64,000 nucleotides of DNA from Verrucomicrobiota bacterium (GTDB taxonomy: Bacteria; Verrucomicrobiota; Kiritimatiellia; CAIQIC01), in the NCBI GenBank assembly GCA_004321905.1, contig SCQF01000041.1:1-64000 (forward strand), read 5' to 3'. The notes under the pieces were generated by a model. It searched no databases. It was not told the DNA's origin and saw only the letters and a list, made by a program, of their open reading frames with translations. A program made the position numbers and the translations under genes. This document shows positions 42,883 to 50,821 of this stretch, piece after piece (positions within the stretch are counted from its first letter, which is position 1; each line of letters opens with the position of its first letter).

Positions 42883-43937
42883 GACGAACCTCGTAGCCCC
42901 GCCAACTGCGTGCGGATCAATTCCGCCCGAACGCGGTCGCGATCTTTGGGCTTCAGCATTTTTCCTTCGCGTCGTTGCAGGTGCGCCGGCTGGCTCAACA
43001 AGAGCAGCCGATCCACCGCCTGCCGATCGACGCCCGACAATATACGCAAATCAATCCCCAACCTCAAACCCGACAACAGATCCAGCGCTTCCTTGGACGA
43101 GAGCAAATGCGCATGACTCAAAATGCCCCACGCCCGCCCCACGTGATCGCGCAGCACCAGCTCGCGTTTTTCCAGCAGCCGGGCGCGCGCATTTTTCTCG
43201 TGTTCGACCACTTCGAGTACAATCTGTTCGATGTTGCGAACGATGTTCTCCTCGCGGTCGCCGAGCGTGATCTGGTTGGAAATCTGGAACATATTCCCCG
43301 CCGCCTCGGTGCCCTCGCCCCACAAGCCGCGGACGGCCAACCCAATTTTCGTCAGCCCTTTGGCCACCGGATTGAGTTCGTTCATCAACGCCAGGCCCGG
43401 CAGGTGCAGCATCACGCTCGCGCGCAGCCCCGTGCCGACGTTCGTCGGACACGCCGTCAGATAGCCGAGCCGCGGCGAAAACGCATAACGCACACGCGCC
43501 TCGATCTCACTGTCGAGCGCGTCCATGCGCTTCCAGATGTTCTGCAAGGTCAAACCCGACGACATGCACTGGAGGCGAAGATGGTCTTCTTCGTTGACCA
43601 TGGCCGAGATCGTTTCGTCGCGACCGGCCACCAAGCCGCTGCCGCGCCCGCGCTGCGTCATCTCGCCGCTGATCAAATGCCGCTCGAACAAAATCAACCG
43701 GTCAAACTCTTCCACCTCCGCCATGCCAACGGAAAAAGATGGCTCAAGGCTCTTGAGTTCACTCAGAACGGGACGCAGCTTCTGCCAGATGCGCTCGCAT
43801 TCCTCTTCGCCGGCCCACCCCGGGAAGGCCGCATCTTTTAGATTACGCGCCAGACGAATCCGGCTGCTGACCACCGTGCCGGTATCCGCGCCGGGTTGCA
43901 GCCACGCGCAAGGTTGCTGGAAGAGTTCCTCCAACAT
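42879..43937 (-). CDS. mcsB: Protein arginine kinase McsB
   Basis: 352 aa of the phosphagen-kinase fold; marks proteins with phospho-arginine for ClpCP degradation. SSRIRLARNL (nucleotide-binding), NEEDHLRLQCMSSG (catalytic Glu region), RLGYLTACPTNVGTGLRASV (active-site Cys) and FQISNQITLGDREENIVRNI are all present. It starts within the TGATG overlap with mcsA and ends in the overlap with clpC, so the three are tightly coupled. Confidence 0.96.
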   Translation of the reverse strand: MLEELFQQPCAWLQPGADTGTVVSSRIRLARNLKDAAFPGWAGEEECERIWQKLRPVLSELKSLEPSFSVGMAEVEEFDRLILFERHLISGEMTQRGRGSGLVAGRDETISAMVNEEDHLRLQCMSSGLTLQNIWKRMDALDSEIEARVRYAFSPRLGYLTACPTNVGTGLRASVMLHLPGLALMNELNPVAKGLTKIGLAVRGLWGEGTEAAGNMFQISNQITLGDREENIVRNIEQIVLEVVEHEKNARARLLEKRELVLRDHVGRAWGILSHAHLLSSKEALDLLSGLRLGIDLRILSGVDRQAVDRLLLLSQPAHLQRREGKMLKPKDRDRVRAELIRTQLAGLRGSS

Positions 43938-44434
43938 CAGGCCGACTCCTTGCCGCGCAACGCCTGAATATGATCGCGCAACTTCGCCGCTTCCTCAAAA
44001 TTTTCTTCCACCACCGCTTTTTCCAGCGCCTTTTGCAGTGCGGCCACTTCGGCTGTCACCTGCACCCGCTGGCTCTCGCGCGCCGGAATTTTGCCGGTGT
44101 GCTGGTGCGCGCGATGCATGTTGTGCAGCATCGGCGCGAGTTCCTCAGCAAACGTCTCATAGCAAGCCGCGCAGCCCAGCCGCCCGGTCTTCTTGAAATC
44201 CTCGCGCCGCATATGGCACCGCGGACAGGCGCGGTCCCGCGCCGGCGCTTCGCGCGTCGGCTTACCGGCCCCGCTCAAACCCATCAGCAGATCGGTGATC
44301 GAGATCGTGCCCTTGATGTCCAGCCCGCTCTTCGCGGCGCAGGCTTCGCACAGGTTGACCTTTTTCACCTCGCTGCCGACGACTTGCGTCAGGTGCACTG
44401 TCGCCTCGTGCTCTTTACATAGTTCGCATTGCAT
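43937..44434 (-). CDS. mcsA: McsA, activator of McsB (UVR-motif zinc protein)
   Basis: 165 aa from ATG 44434. Four CxxC pairs (CELC, CEAC, CPRC, CAAC) form the zinc-binding region. The C-terminal UVR motif ([20 protein letters not shown]) matches the type found in ClpC. First gene of the operon; no ctsR repressor gene precedes it, unlike in Firmicutes. Confidence 0.94.
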   Translation of the reverse strand: MQCELCKEHEATVHLTQVVGSEVKKVNLCEACAAKSGLDIKGTISITDLLMGLSGAGKPTREAPARDRACPRCHMRREDFKKTGRLGCAACYETFAEELAPMLHNMHRAHQHTGKIPARESQRVQVTAEVAALQKALEKAVVEENFEEAAKLRDHIQALRGKESA

Positions 44435-44450
44435 AAAAATAAGATCCAAA

Positions 44451-44467
44451 GTTCCAAGCCTTGGAAA
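44451..44467. repeat. Single palindrome of the TTCCAAGSCTTGGAA family
   Basis: GTTCCAAGCCTTGGAAAC centred at 44459, between ilvE and mcsA; it lies just before the ilvE stop on the other side of the 34-bp gap. No partner is seen at +/-32 bp. Confidence 0.88.
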
Positions 44468-44468
44468 C

Positions 44469-45338
44469 TCACGTGATCGGTGTGCCGGTGGAGGCCGCGT
44501 ATTCGCGGAACACCTGCTCCAGCCGCTTCGCGATCGGGCCGGGCTTGCCGCTGCCGATCGCGCGGCGATCCATTTTGACCACGCTGATGATCTCCGCCGC
44601 CGTACCGGTCAAGAAAACCTCGTCGGCGGTATAAAGATCGTAGCGCGTCAGCACTTCTTCCTTCACGGTATAGCCATAGTGCGGCGCCAAGTCCATGACC
44701 GTGGCACGCGTGATGCCCTCGAGCGCACCGCACCACGACGGCGGCGTGCGTAGTGTCGTGCCGTTGATGACGAAGACGTTGTCGCCGCTCGCTTCCGCAA
44801 CGAAGCCCTGCGGATTGAGCATGATGCACTCCATGCACCCGGCGTTCATCGCCTCGATCTTCGCCAAAATGTTGTTCAGATAGTTCAAGCTCTTGATCCG
44901 CGGATTGATCGCTTCCGTGTGATTACGGAGCGTGCCGACGGTGATGACCGCCAAGCCTTTGTCATATAGCTCCTGCGGATAGAGCTGGATGCCGCCGGCG
45001 ATGATGATCACCTGCGGCTCCTTGCACGTCTCCGGATTCAAGCCCAGCGTGCCAACGCCGCGCGTAACCACCAAGCGGATATACCCATTCAAAACGCCAT
45101 TGGCCAGGCAGGTTTTGACGACGGCGGCGTTCATCTCTTCCTTGCTCATCGAAATTTTCAAGTCAATCGCCTTTGCCGAGCGATACAATCGGTCGGTGTG
45201 CTCCTCCAGCTTGAACACACGTCCGTTATAGGCGCGAATGCCCTCGAAGACGCCATCGCCATACAGCAACCCGTGATCAAAAACCGAAACCGTGGCTTGT
45301 TCTTCGCCCACCAGTTTGCCACTCATGTATATCTTCAT
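44469..45338 (-). CDS. ilvE: Branched-chain amino-acid aminotransferase
   Basis: 289 aa from ATG 45338 with AGAGGATT upstream. Class IV PLP aminotransferase. Motifs: DHGLLYGDGVFEGIRAYNG, the PLP-lysine segment RIKSLNYLNNILAKIEA, AEASGDNVFVINGTTL and DEVFLTGTAAEI (phosphate-binding). Performs the last step of Val/Leu/Ile synthesis. D-amino-acid transaminases share the fold, but the YGDGVFEG and EASGDN motifs favour IlvE. Confidence 0.94.
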   Translation of the reverse strand: MKIYMSGKLVGEEQATVSVFDHGLLYGDGVFEGIRAYNGRVFKLEEHTDRLYRSAKAIDLKISMSKEEMNAAVVKTCLANGVLNGYIRLVVTRGVGTLGLNPETCKEPQVIIIAGGIQLYPQELYDKGLAVITVGTLRNHTEAINPRIKSLNYLNNILAKIEAMNAGCMECIMLNPQGFVAEASGDNVFVINGTTLRTPPSWCGALEGITRATVMDLAPHYGYTVKEEVLTRYDLYTADEVFLTGTAAEIISVVKMDRRAIGSGKPGPIAKRLEQVFREYAASTGTPIT

Positions 45339-45360
45339 TGCCAATCCTCTTCAGCCAAAT

Positions 45361-45414
45361 CGCAAAGCCGCCAAGAAAATTTCCAGCACTTTGCGCCTTG
45401 GCGTCTCTGCGTGA
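45361..45414. repeat. CGCAAAGACGCCAAGG-type repeat, second copy (inverted)
   Basis: Reverse complement reads TTCACGCAGAGACGCCAAGG, CGCAAAG, an ~11-nt variable stretch, then TTTTCTTGGCGGCTT, matching the copy at 38108-38150 at both ends. Confidence 0.75.
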
Positions 45415-45441
45415 ACCTGTTGCTGCCAGCGCAAAGCCGGA

Positions 45442-46137
45442 TCAGGATAGCTTGCCGTCCCGTAAAATCAACGTCCGATCACACCGCGCGGCAATCTCGG
45501 CGTTGTGCGTCACCATCACCAGCGTATGGCCACGGTCACGCGTCAGCCGGAAAAGATGATCCAAAACCTGGTCGCCGGTGGCGGAATCGAGATTGCCGGT
45601 GGGCTCATCGGCCAGCACCAACTCCGGCTCGTTCATCAGCGCCCGCGCCAGCGCCGCGCGTTGCTGTTCGCCGCCGGAAAGCTCCGTCGGTCGGTGCGGG
45701 ATGCGTTCTCCCAGCCCAACGCTTTCCAATAATTCGCGCGCCCGCTTTTCCAGCGCGCTCCGCCGCGCTAACGCCCCACGCCGCGCGAGCGCCGGCAACA
45801 TCACGTTCTCCAGCAGGTCCAACTCCGGCAGCAGATGATAGCTCTGAAATACGAAGCCCAACTTCGTCGCGCGCAGTTCCGTCCGCGCCGACGCGCTCAA
45901 GGCATAGAGATCGCTGCCTTTGAACAACACCTGCCCACCGCTGGGCCGATCCAGCGCGCCGAGACAATGCAGCAGCGTGGACTTACCCGACCCGCTCGCG
46001 CCCATCACCGCGAGCGTCTCGCCGGCGCGTATCGCCAGCGTCACGCCCTTGAGCACGTCCACGCTCACGTGGTCAAGCGCATAGGCCTTGCTCAACTCCT
46101 GTGTTTCCAAAATTAGCGGGTTTTGTTCCATATTCAT
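45442..46137 (-). CDS. lolD: Lipoprotein-releasing ABC transporter ATPase LolD
   Basis: 231 aa from ATG 46137. Walker [11 protein letters not shown]-loop [18 protein letters not shown], signature [15 protein letters not shown], Walker [14 protein letters not shown] and the His switch MVTHN. The MacB/LolD-type ABC subfamily powers extraction of lipoproteins from the inner membrane. Located downstream of the permease gene lolC/E, with one extra membrane-protein gene between. Confidence 0.9.
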   Translation of the reverse strand: MNMEQNPLILETQELSKAYALDHVSVDVLKGVTLAIRAGETLAVMGASGSGKSTLLHCLGALDRPSGGQVLFKGSDLYALSASARTELRATKLGFVFQSYHLLPELDLLENVMLPALARRGALARRSALEKRARELLESVGLGERIPHRPTELSGGEQQRAALARALMNEPELVLADEPTGNLDSATGDQVLDHLFRLTRDRGHTLVMVTHNAEIAARCDRTLILRDGKLS

Positions 46138-46148
46138 TTTAACTTTCA

Positions 46149-46236
46149 ATTTTGGAGTGCGGCAGCTCGCTGCCGCTTTGTCCCGCGAAGCTAGCTTCGC
46201 AGAAGAAAAGCGCAAGCTTGCTTGCGCACTCCAAAT
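46149..46236. repeat. Three-hairpin AGCTNGCT element enclosed by an outer stem
   Basis: Outer inverted repeat TTTGGAGTGCG (46151-46161) and CGCACTCCAAA (46225-46235) encloses three perfect hairpins: GCGGCAGCTCGCTGCCGC (46159-46176), GCGAAGCTAGCTTCGC (46185-46200) and GCGCAAGCTTGCTTGCGC (46210-46227). All share an AGCT-N-GCT core. A cloverleaf-like fold is possible in DNA or RNA. Confidence 0.85.
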
Positions 46237-46287
46237 TTTCCAAAGGTTGGAAAAACCACGATTTCATCTTTCCAATCCCTGAAAACT
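46236..46287. repeat. Palindrome doublet 18 (degenerate)
   Basis: Centres at 46245 (G) and 46277 (C), 32 bp apart; the second unit is eroded (CCAATCCCTGA). The second unit encodes the last residues of the small membrane protein on the minus strand. Confidence 0.8.
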
Positions 46288-46686
46288 TATTGCCCCTTGC
46301 CTCTGCATCCTCAAGCTCCAAATAGCAGGCAACTGCAACAAAATTATTACCAATTGAACTATCACATCAATTCGAGTCAGTCGCTTGTCGCTCCAATTGC
46401 TGCCTAGAAGATTCACCATAATCATAACCGTTGTCACTAGCGTGCTCACGGTCAGGGCGGCAAACAAGCCCCACCACAGTGTCCGAATTCTTACATGCCG
46501 CCACGGTAACACAAGAAGCAAACAAGAGAGAAAAAACATAGAAAAGAAGATTGCGTCGCCTATTGTAGACCACAAAACGTGGAAGCGTGGAATCAATAGA
46601 AGCCACAAAAGACCAACCGTCGTACCCGCTAAACGAATTATTCTGACCCATTTAATATTCAGAATCTTCCTCTCCCTATCACTCAT
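46264..46686 (-). CDS. Small multi-pass membrane protein between lolE and lolD
   Basis: 140 aa with about four hydrophobic segments (GTTVGLLWLLLIP, AIFFSMFFLSCLLLVLPW, LWWGLFAALTVSTLVTTVMI, VIVQLVIILLQLPAIWSL) and a basic N-terminus. Clearly more AT-rich than its neighbours. The ATG overlaps the lolE stop by 8 bp. The last residues, SFQGLER, come from a palindrome unit. No family recognised. It interrupts the usual lolCE-lolD adjacency, suggesting later insertion. Confidence 0.6.
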   Translation of the reverse strand: MSDRERKILNIKWVRIIRLAGTTVGLLWLLLIPRFHVLWSTIGDAIFFSMFFLSCLLLVLPWRHVRIRTLWWGLFAALTVSTLVTTVMIMVNLLGSNWSDKRLTRIDVIVQLVIILLQLPAIWSLRMQRQGAISFQGLER

Positions 46687-47908
46687 ATCTCAGCGCCGGG
46701 ACGGGATCGAGGCGCGCGGCACGCCAGGCCGGAATCGCGCCGGCGAAGGTGCAAATCAGCATCACCAGCGCGACGATCAAACCGATATCCAGCGGGTTGA
46801 TCGTCGCGGGGATTTCGCTCAAGTGATAGAGTTCCTTCGGAAACAATTCCCAGCCGAACGTCTGCGCCAGCCAGTGCATCAGGTTGTTGCGGTGATGCAG
46901 CACGAGCAGACCGAAGCCGACGCCGAGCGCGTTACCCAGAATGCCCTCGATCCAGCCCTGCCAGAAGAAAATGCCCATGATCGCGCGGGTCGGCACGCCG
47001 ACGGCCTTCATCAGGCCGATTTCCCGCGTTTTCTGCACGGTGACGGTGATCAGCGTATTCGTGATGCCGAAGGCAGCGACGATGGTGATGAAGATCAGCA
47101 GGAAAAACATCATATTTTTTTCCACACGGAGCGCGGCGAAAAGTTGGCGGTTTTGATCCATCCACGTCTGCACCTGAAATTCCGGGCCAAGCGCGGCAGT
47201 GATGCGACGCGCGAGGGCCTCGGCTTGGTAGGGATCACGCGTCATCACTTGGATGGCGTGGACGCCGCGGCTCAAACCGTAGAGTTCGCGCGCCTTGCCG
47301 AGCGAGGTGAGCAGAAAACCGGAGTCGAACTCCCACATGCCGACCTCGAAGATGCCGGCGATCCGCAGTTCTTCCGGCAGGCGGAGTTCGTCGGGCTTGG
47401 TCAAACTCTGCGGCGAGTGGACGAGAATTTTATCGCCCACAATCACGCCGAGGCGATTGGCGAGGTCGCTGCCGATCAGCGCTTGATCGTCGGCGACGGT
47501 GAAGGTGCCGTGGCGCATATTTTCCGGGATGCGGCTGACCGAACGCTCGTAGCGCGGATCAATGCCGCGCACCAACGGCGTCTGGACGCGGTTTTGGAAT
47601 TGCAGAAAGACGAGGCCCTGCACGTAGGGCGCGGCGCCGGTGACGCCCGGTATCTTGTTGATTTTCTCCAGCGCGTCGGACGGGTCTTCGATTACGCCGC
47701 CGAACGTGGAGACGGTGATGTGCGCGTTGAAGTTCAGAATTTTGTCGCGCCACATGTCGTCGAACCCGCTCATCACCGAAAGCACGATGACCAGCACGGC
47801 GACGCCGAGCAACACGCCGAGCACGGAAATCACCGTGACCACCGAGAGAAAGGTCCGCTTCGGCTTTAGATATTTCAGCGCCAAAAACAAGGAAAACGGC
47901 AACGTCAT
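46679..47908 (-). CDS. lolE: Lipoprotein-releasing system permease LolC/LolE
   Basis: 409 aa from ATG 47908 (MTLPFSLFLALKYLKPKRT). One N-terminal TM helix (VISVLGVLLGVAVLVIVLSV), the conserved SVMSGFDDMWRDKILNFNAH hook region, a large periplasmic domain, then three TM helices of the FtsX-like permease (IFITIVAAFGITNTLITVTV ... IGLMKAVGVPTRAIMGIFFW ... GAIPAWRAARLDPVPALRYE). Moves lipoproteins to the outer-membrane carrier with LolD. A single C/E-type permease is present. Confidence 0.9.
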   Translation of the reverse strand: MTLPFSLFLALKYLKPKRTFLSVVTVISVLGVLLGVAVLVIVLSVMSGFDDMWRDKILNFNAHITVSTFGGVIEDPSDALEKINKIPGVTGAAPYVQGLVFLQFQNRVQTPLVRGIDPRYERSVSRIPENMRHGTFTVADDQALIGSDLANRLGVIVGDKILVHSPQSLTKPDELRLPEELRIAGIFEVGMWEFDSGFLLTSLGKARELYGLSRGVHAIQVMTRDPYQAEALARRITAALGPEFQVQTWMDQNRQLFAALRVEKNMMFFLLIFITIVAAFGITNTLITVTVQKTREIGLMKAVGVPTRAIMGIFFWQGWIEGILGNALGVGFGLLVLHHRNNLMHWLAQTFGWELFPKELYHLSEIPATINPLDIGLIVALVMLICTFAGAIPAWRAARLDPVPALRYE

Positions 47909-47962
47909 GCCGTGTTTGTAGCGCACGGCGGCGCGGAACGCAAAGCAGAACGCGCGCGGCGG

Positions 47963-48011
47963 TTTCCAGAGCTTGGAAAAGTGGAGCGCGGTTTTTTCCA
48001 AACCTTGGAAA
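47963..48011. repeat. Palindrome doublet 19
   Basis: Centres at 47971 (G) and 48003 (C), 32 bp apart, in the divergent gap between lolE and the FHA gene. Confidence 0.94.
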
Positions 48012-48084
48012 CCGGCGGCGCGCCGTTGACAGCCGCGCGGAATCGTGCAACTATTTCCGCCCAACCGACTCCGGGAGATGCGTT

Positions 48085-48591
48085 ATGGCCCAATTAATTG
48101 GCATGTCTGAAGAAGTTAAGGGCAAGACCTTCCTGATTGATCAGGACGAGATGGTCATTGGCCGCCGCAAAGAGAATAATATTGTGCTGGATCACGCGTC
48201 GGTGTCCGGGCGGCATTGTGCAATTCGCCGGGAAGGTGGTCGCTGCTTTGTGCGTGACCTTGGCTCCACCAACGGCACGCGGCTGAACGGGCGTGACCTG
48301 AATGTGGAGCAACGGCTGCACCCCAAAGACCTGCTGCAAGTGGGCACGTTGGAATTGATTTATGACTCCGACGAACCGGCTGATATTGAGGCGGCCGACC
48401 TGCCGCATACGACGCAAATTGAAATTTCCACGGGACCGACCGGCAAGCCGGCATCCTTTGGGAGCATCTCGCCGTTCGGTACGCGGCAAAAGAATACGGC
48501 GGCGGTGTGGTGGATCATCATCGGTGTCATCGGCATTTTGGCCTTGGTCACGGCCGTCGTACTCTTCGTTTACGTGCTCAATCTCAAGTGA
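48085..48591 (+). CDS. FHA-domain protein with C-terminal membrane anchor
   Basis: 168 aa. Residues ~20-95 are an FHA phosphothreonine-binding domain with GRRKENNIVLDHASVSGRHC (GRxxxNDIxLxDxxVSRxH pattern) and LGSTNGTRLNGRDL. A linker follows and a single TM helix at the end (WWIIIGVIGILALVTAVVLF), giving an N-in topology. The stop overlaps the pseudopilin start by 4 bp. Confidence 0.9.
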   Translation: MAQLIGMSEEVKGKTFLIDQDEMVIGRRKENNIVLDHASVSGRHCAIRREGGRCFVRDLGSTNGTRLNGRDLNVEQRLHPKDLLQVGTLELIYDSDEPADIEAADLPHTTQIEISTGPTGKPASFGSISPFGTRQKNTAAVWWIIIGVIGILALVTAVVLFVYVLNLK

Positions 48592-49289
48592 AGCGCACCG
48601 CGCAGTTCTTGCGGCACCGCCGTACCGGCTTCACGCTGGTGGAATTGCTTGTGGCGCTGAGCTTGGCCGTGGTGGTCACCGCGTTGATCTTGGCCACGTT
48701 CACCAGCGTCAACGTCGCGCGTCGCGGGCAAGCGGAGCGCGCCGCGTGTCTGAGCACCGCGCAGCGGGTGCTGCAACAAGTAGCGGATGATCTCGAACGC
48801 GCGTTTGTTTTCAAAGCGGACAAAGCTACCACCTTCAATCTCGTTCGGGGCGTGGCGGCTTCGAACGCCGTCCTCGAACTTGCCTTCGCGCGTGTCGCGT
48901 CACTGCCGGGCGAAGATGATTTGCGGTGGGCCGCAGCCGCCCGCGTGAGCTACCGCTTGGTCGAAGCCGACCGCTCCAACCTCACGCTTTATTGTCTGAG
49001 TCAACCGCTTGCCGGCCCGGGCGCGCTTCAACCGACGACTACCAACCAAGTTTTCCAAGGCTTGGAAAACTTTGATGTGCTGCTGTTCGATGGTAAGGAT
49101 TGGAAAGATACGTGGGTGCTCGAAAAGAGTAATTCCACCAACACCGTGCCGCGCGTCGCACGGCTTGCCGTCACCGCGCGCCGCGGGGCGGTGCGTCAGA
49201 CGATCGTCACAGATGTGATCATTCCCATCGGCACAAAATTCGCGCCGCCCAAAAAAGAAAAAGGTAAAGATATCAGCAAAATTCGTTGA
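48588..49289 (+). CDS. Prepilin-type protein, GspJ-like pseudopilin
   Basis: 233 aa from GTG 48588 (GTGA overlap with the FHA gene). The prepilin peptidase motif RRTG-FTLVELLVALSLAVV has Gly(-1) and Glu(+5). Downstream LQQVADDLERAFVFK and the FQGLENFDVLLFDGKDWKDTW segment match type II secretion minor pseudopilin GspJ (a xxVxxLxFxYxDGxxWxxxW pattern). Remarkably that segment is encoded by a perfect 19-bp palindrome. No other T2SS genes are in the window. Confidence 0.75.
   Translation: MKRTAQFLRHRRTGFTLVELLVALSLAVVVTALILATFTSVNVARRGQAERAACLSTAQRVLQQVADDLERAFVFKADKATTFNLVRGVAASNAVLELAFARVASLPGEDDLRWAAAARVSYRLVEADRSNLTLYCLSQPLAGPGALQPTTTNQVFQGLENFDVLLFDGKDWKDTWVLEKSNSTNTVPRVARLAVTARRGAVRQTIVTDVIIPIGTKFAPPKKEKGKDISKIR
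49051..49069. repeat. Single perfect palindrome inside the pseudopilin gene
   Basis: TTTTCCAAGGCTTGGAAAA centred at 49060; no partner at +/-32 bp. Translated as VFQGLEN. Confidence 0.85.
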
Positions 49290-49295
49290 CGCGGC

Positions 49296-49538
49296 TCAAT
49301 CCACCTCGGCCAGCAAGTCGTGGATTTCGGCGCGCGTTGCATCGGCCAGGTGTTTGCCTTTACGGGCGAGCTTTTCATTCACTTTGATGCAGGCGCGCTG
49401 CATCCGTTCGTGGGTTTCTTCCGAACCATCGAAGATGGAAAAATTATCGCCTTGGGTCACGCGAATATGGCCGTCGTGGTTGTCCAAGCCGATGCCGAGC
49501 ATGTGTGCGGTTTTGGGCCGCTTGCGCGCTGTTGCCAT
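49296..49538 (-). CDS. Conserved hypothetical protein (80 aa)
   Basis: 80 aa from ATG 49538 (MATARKRPKTAHMLGIGLDN). Contains DGHIRVTQGDNFSIFDGSEE then THERMQRACIKVNEKLARKG, a compact alpha/beta sequence I associate with a small conserved protein of PVC bacteria with no assigned function. Convergent with the pseudopilin gene (6-bp gap). Confidence 0.65.
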   Translation of the reverse strand: MATARKRPKTAHMLGIGLDNHDGHIRVTQGDNFSIFDGSEETHERMQRACIKVNEKLARKGKHLADATRAEIHDLLAEVD

Positions 49539-49584
49539 GGCGCAATGATAACCGAGCCGCCGATGTTGCGCAACTGGCGGTGTG

Positions 49585-49635
49585 GTTCTCCAGGGGGTGG
49601 AAAAGGGAGCACGTGCTTTTTCCAAGCCTTGGAAA
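49585..49635. repeat. Palindrome doublet 21 (first unit degenerate)
   Basis: Centres at 49595 (G; CCAGGGGGTGG) and 49627 (C), 32 bp apart, upstream of the tRNA-Gln gene. Confidence 0.85.
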
Positions 49636-49757
49636 ACTGGCGCGACCTGCACGAATCTCTTGACGTGGGGGTGGGGGATTGACTATTTTCCACCGCTTTC
49701 GCTACGACGCGGTTAAAATATGGCCCCGGCCAGCATGGCCGAAGGGTGGATTTTGTC

Positions 49758-49831
49758 TGCCCGATGGTGTAATGGCAGCACACGGCCCTTTGGAGGCCAG
49801 AGTCTAGGTTCGAATCCTAGTCGGGCAACCA
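49758..49831 (+). tRNA. tRNA-Gln (TTG anticodon)
   Basis: 74-nt cloverleaf with acceptor TGCCCGA/TCGGGCA, D-arm, seven-base anticodon loop CTTTGGA (anticodon TTG), T-arm CTAGGTTCGAATCCTAG and encoded CCA. The prs ATG follows 11 bases later, so the tRNA is probably processed from the same transcript. Confidence 0.95.
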
Positions 49832-49841
49832 AGTTGGAGCG

Positions 49842-50798
49842 ATGCGTTTATTTGGTAACGGAGATGTTGGATTGAGAGTTTTTTCGGGCAATGCAAATCG
49901 GCCACTGGCTGAAAAGATCGCCGCCTATGTCGGACATCCGTTGGGCGAGGTGATGATCAGCCGGTTCCCGGATGGCGAAGTTTTCGTGAAGTACATCGAA
50001 AACCTGCGCGGCAAGGATGTCTTCATCATCCAGCCGACGTGCTATCCGCCGAACGAGAATCTGATGGAACTGCTGATTATGATGGATGCCGCGCGGCGGG
50101 CTTCGGCGGCGCGCATCACGGCGGTGATGCCGTTCTTTGGGTATGCCCGGCAAGACCGCAAAGACCAGCCGCGCGTGCCGATCACCGCGAAGCTGGTGGC
50201 GAACCTTTTGGTGGCGGCCGGCGCGAATCGGCTCTTGGCGATGGATTTGCACTCGCAGCAGATTCAAGGTTTCTTCGACATTCCGGTGGATCACCTCTTC
50301 GCCTCGCCGGTGATCATGAAGTATTTGCAGGAAAAGAATTATCCCAAGCTGGTGATCGTGGCGCCGGATACGGGCGGCTTGAAGATGGCGCACGGTTATG
50401 CCGGAACCTTGCATGCGGGGCTGGCGATTGTGGCCAAGCAACGCAAGAGTGCGACGGACATCGAGACCTTGAATATGGTCGGTGATGTTGACGGCTGCCA
50501 TGCCGTGTTGGTGGACGACTTGACCAGTACGGCGGGCACGCTATGCGCCGCAGCCAAGCTGTGCAAGGCGCACGGCGCGAAGTCCATCACGGCGGCGGTG
50601 ACGCACGCCATGTTGACGGACGACGGTTTGGAGCGGCTGCGGAAATCGCCGATCGAAGAATTGGTGACGACCGACACGGTGCCGCGCAAGGCTTGGGATG
50701 GCGTGAACATCAAGGTGCTCTCGGTGGCCGACTTGCTGGGCGAGGCCATCCTGCGGATTCACAACGACCAGTCGGTGACGAGTTTATTCAGGATATAG
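49842..50798 (+). CDS. prs: Ribose-phosphate pyrophosphokinase
   Basis: 318 aa. Makes PRPP from ribose 5-phosphate and ATP. Motifs: SRFPDGEVFVKYIENLRGKD, PFFGYARQDRKDQPRVPITA (ATP-binding flexible-loop region), MDLHSQQIQGFFDIPVDHLF, VAPDTGGLKMA and the PRPP-binding loop VLVDDLTSTAGTL. Standard class I length. Starts the long co-directional run through lpxD. Confidence 0.97.
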   Translation: MRLFGNGDVGLRVFSGNANRPLAEKIAAYVGHPLGEVMISRFPDGEVFVKYIENLRGKDVFIIQPTCYPPNENLMELLIMMDAARRASAARITAVMPFFGYARQDRKDQPRVPITAKLVANLLVAAGANRLLAMDLHSQQIQGFFDIPVDHLFASPVIMKYLQEKNYPKLVIVAPDTGGLKMAHGYAGTLHAGLAIVAKQRKSATDIETLNMVGDVDGCHAVLVDDLTSTAGTLCAAAKLCKAHGAKSITAAVTHAMLTDDGLERLRKSPIEELVTTDTVPRKAWDGVNIKVLSVADLLGEAILRIHNDQSVTSLFRI

Positions 50799-50821
50799 CA
50801 GTATAGAAAGGGAAATGGGAC

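Noticed and set aside
46385-47869. 494-codon plus-strand frame opposite lolE
   Set aside because: It is the antisense of a clear LolC/E permease, has His/Arg/Asp-rich low-quality sequence and no family pattern; long antisense frames are common in this high-GC DNA.
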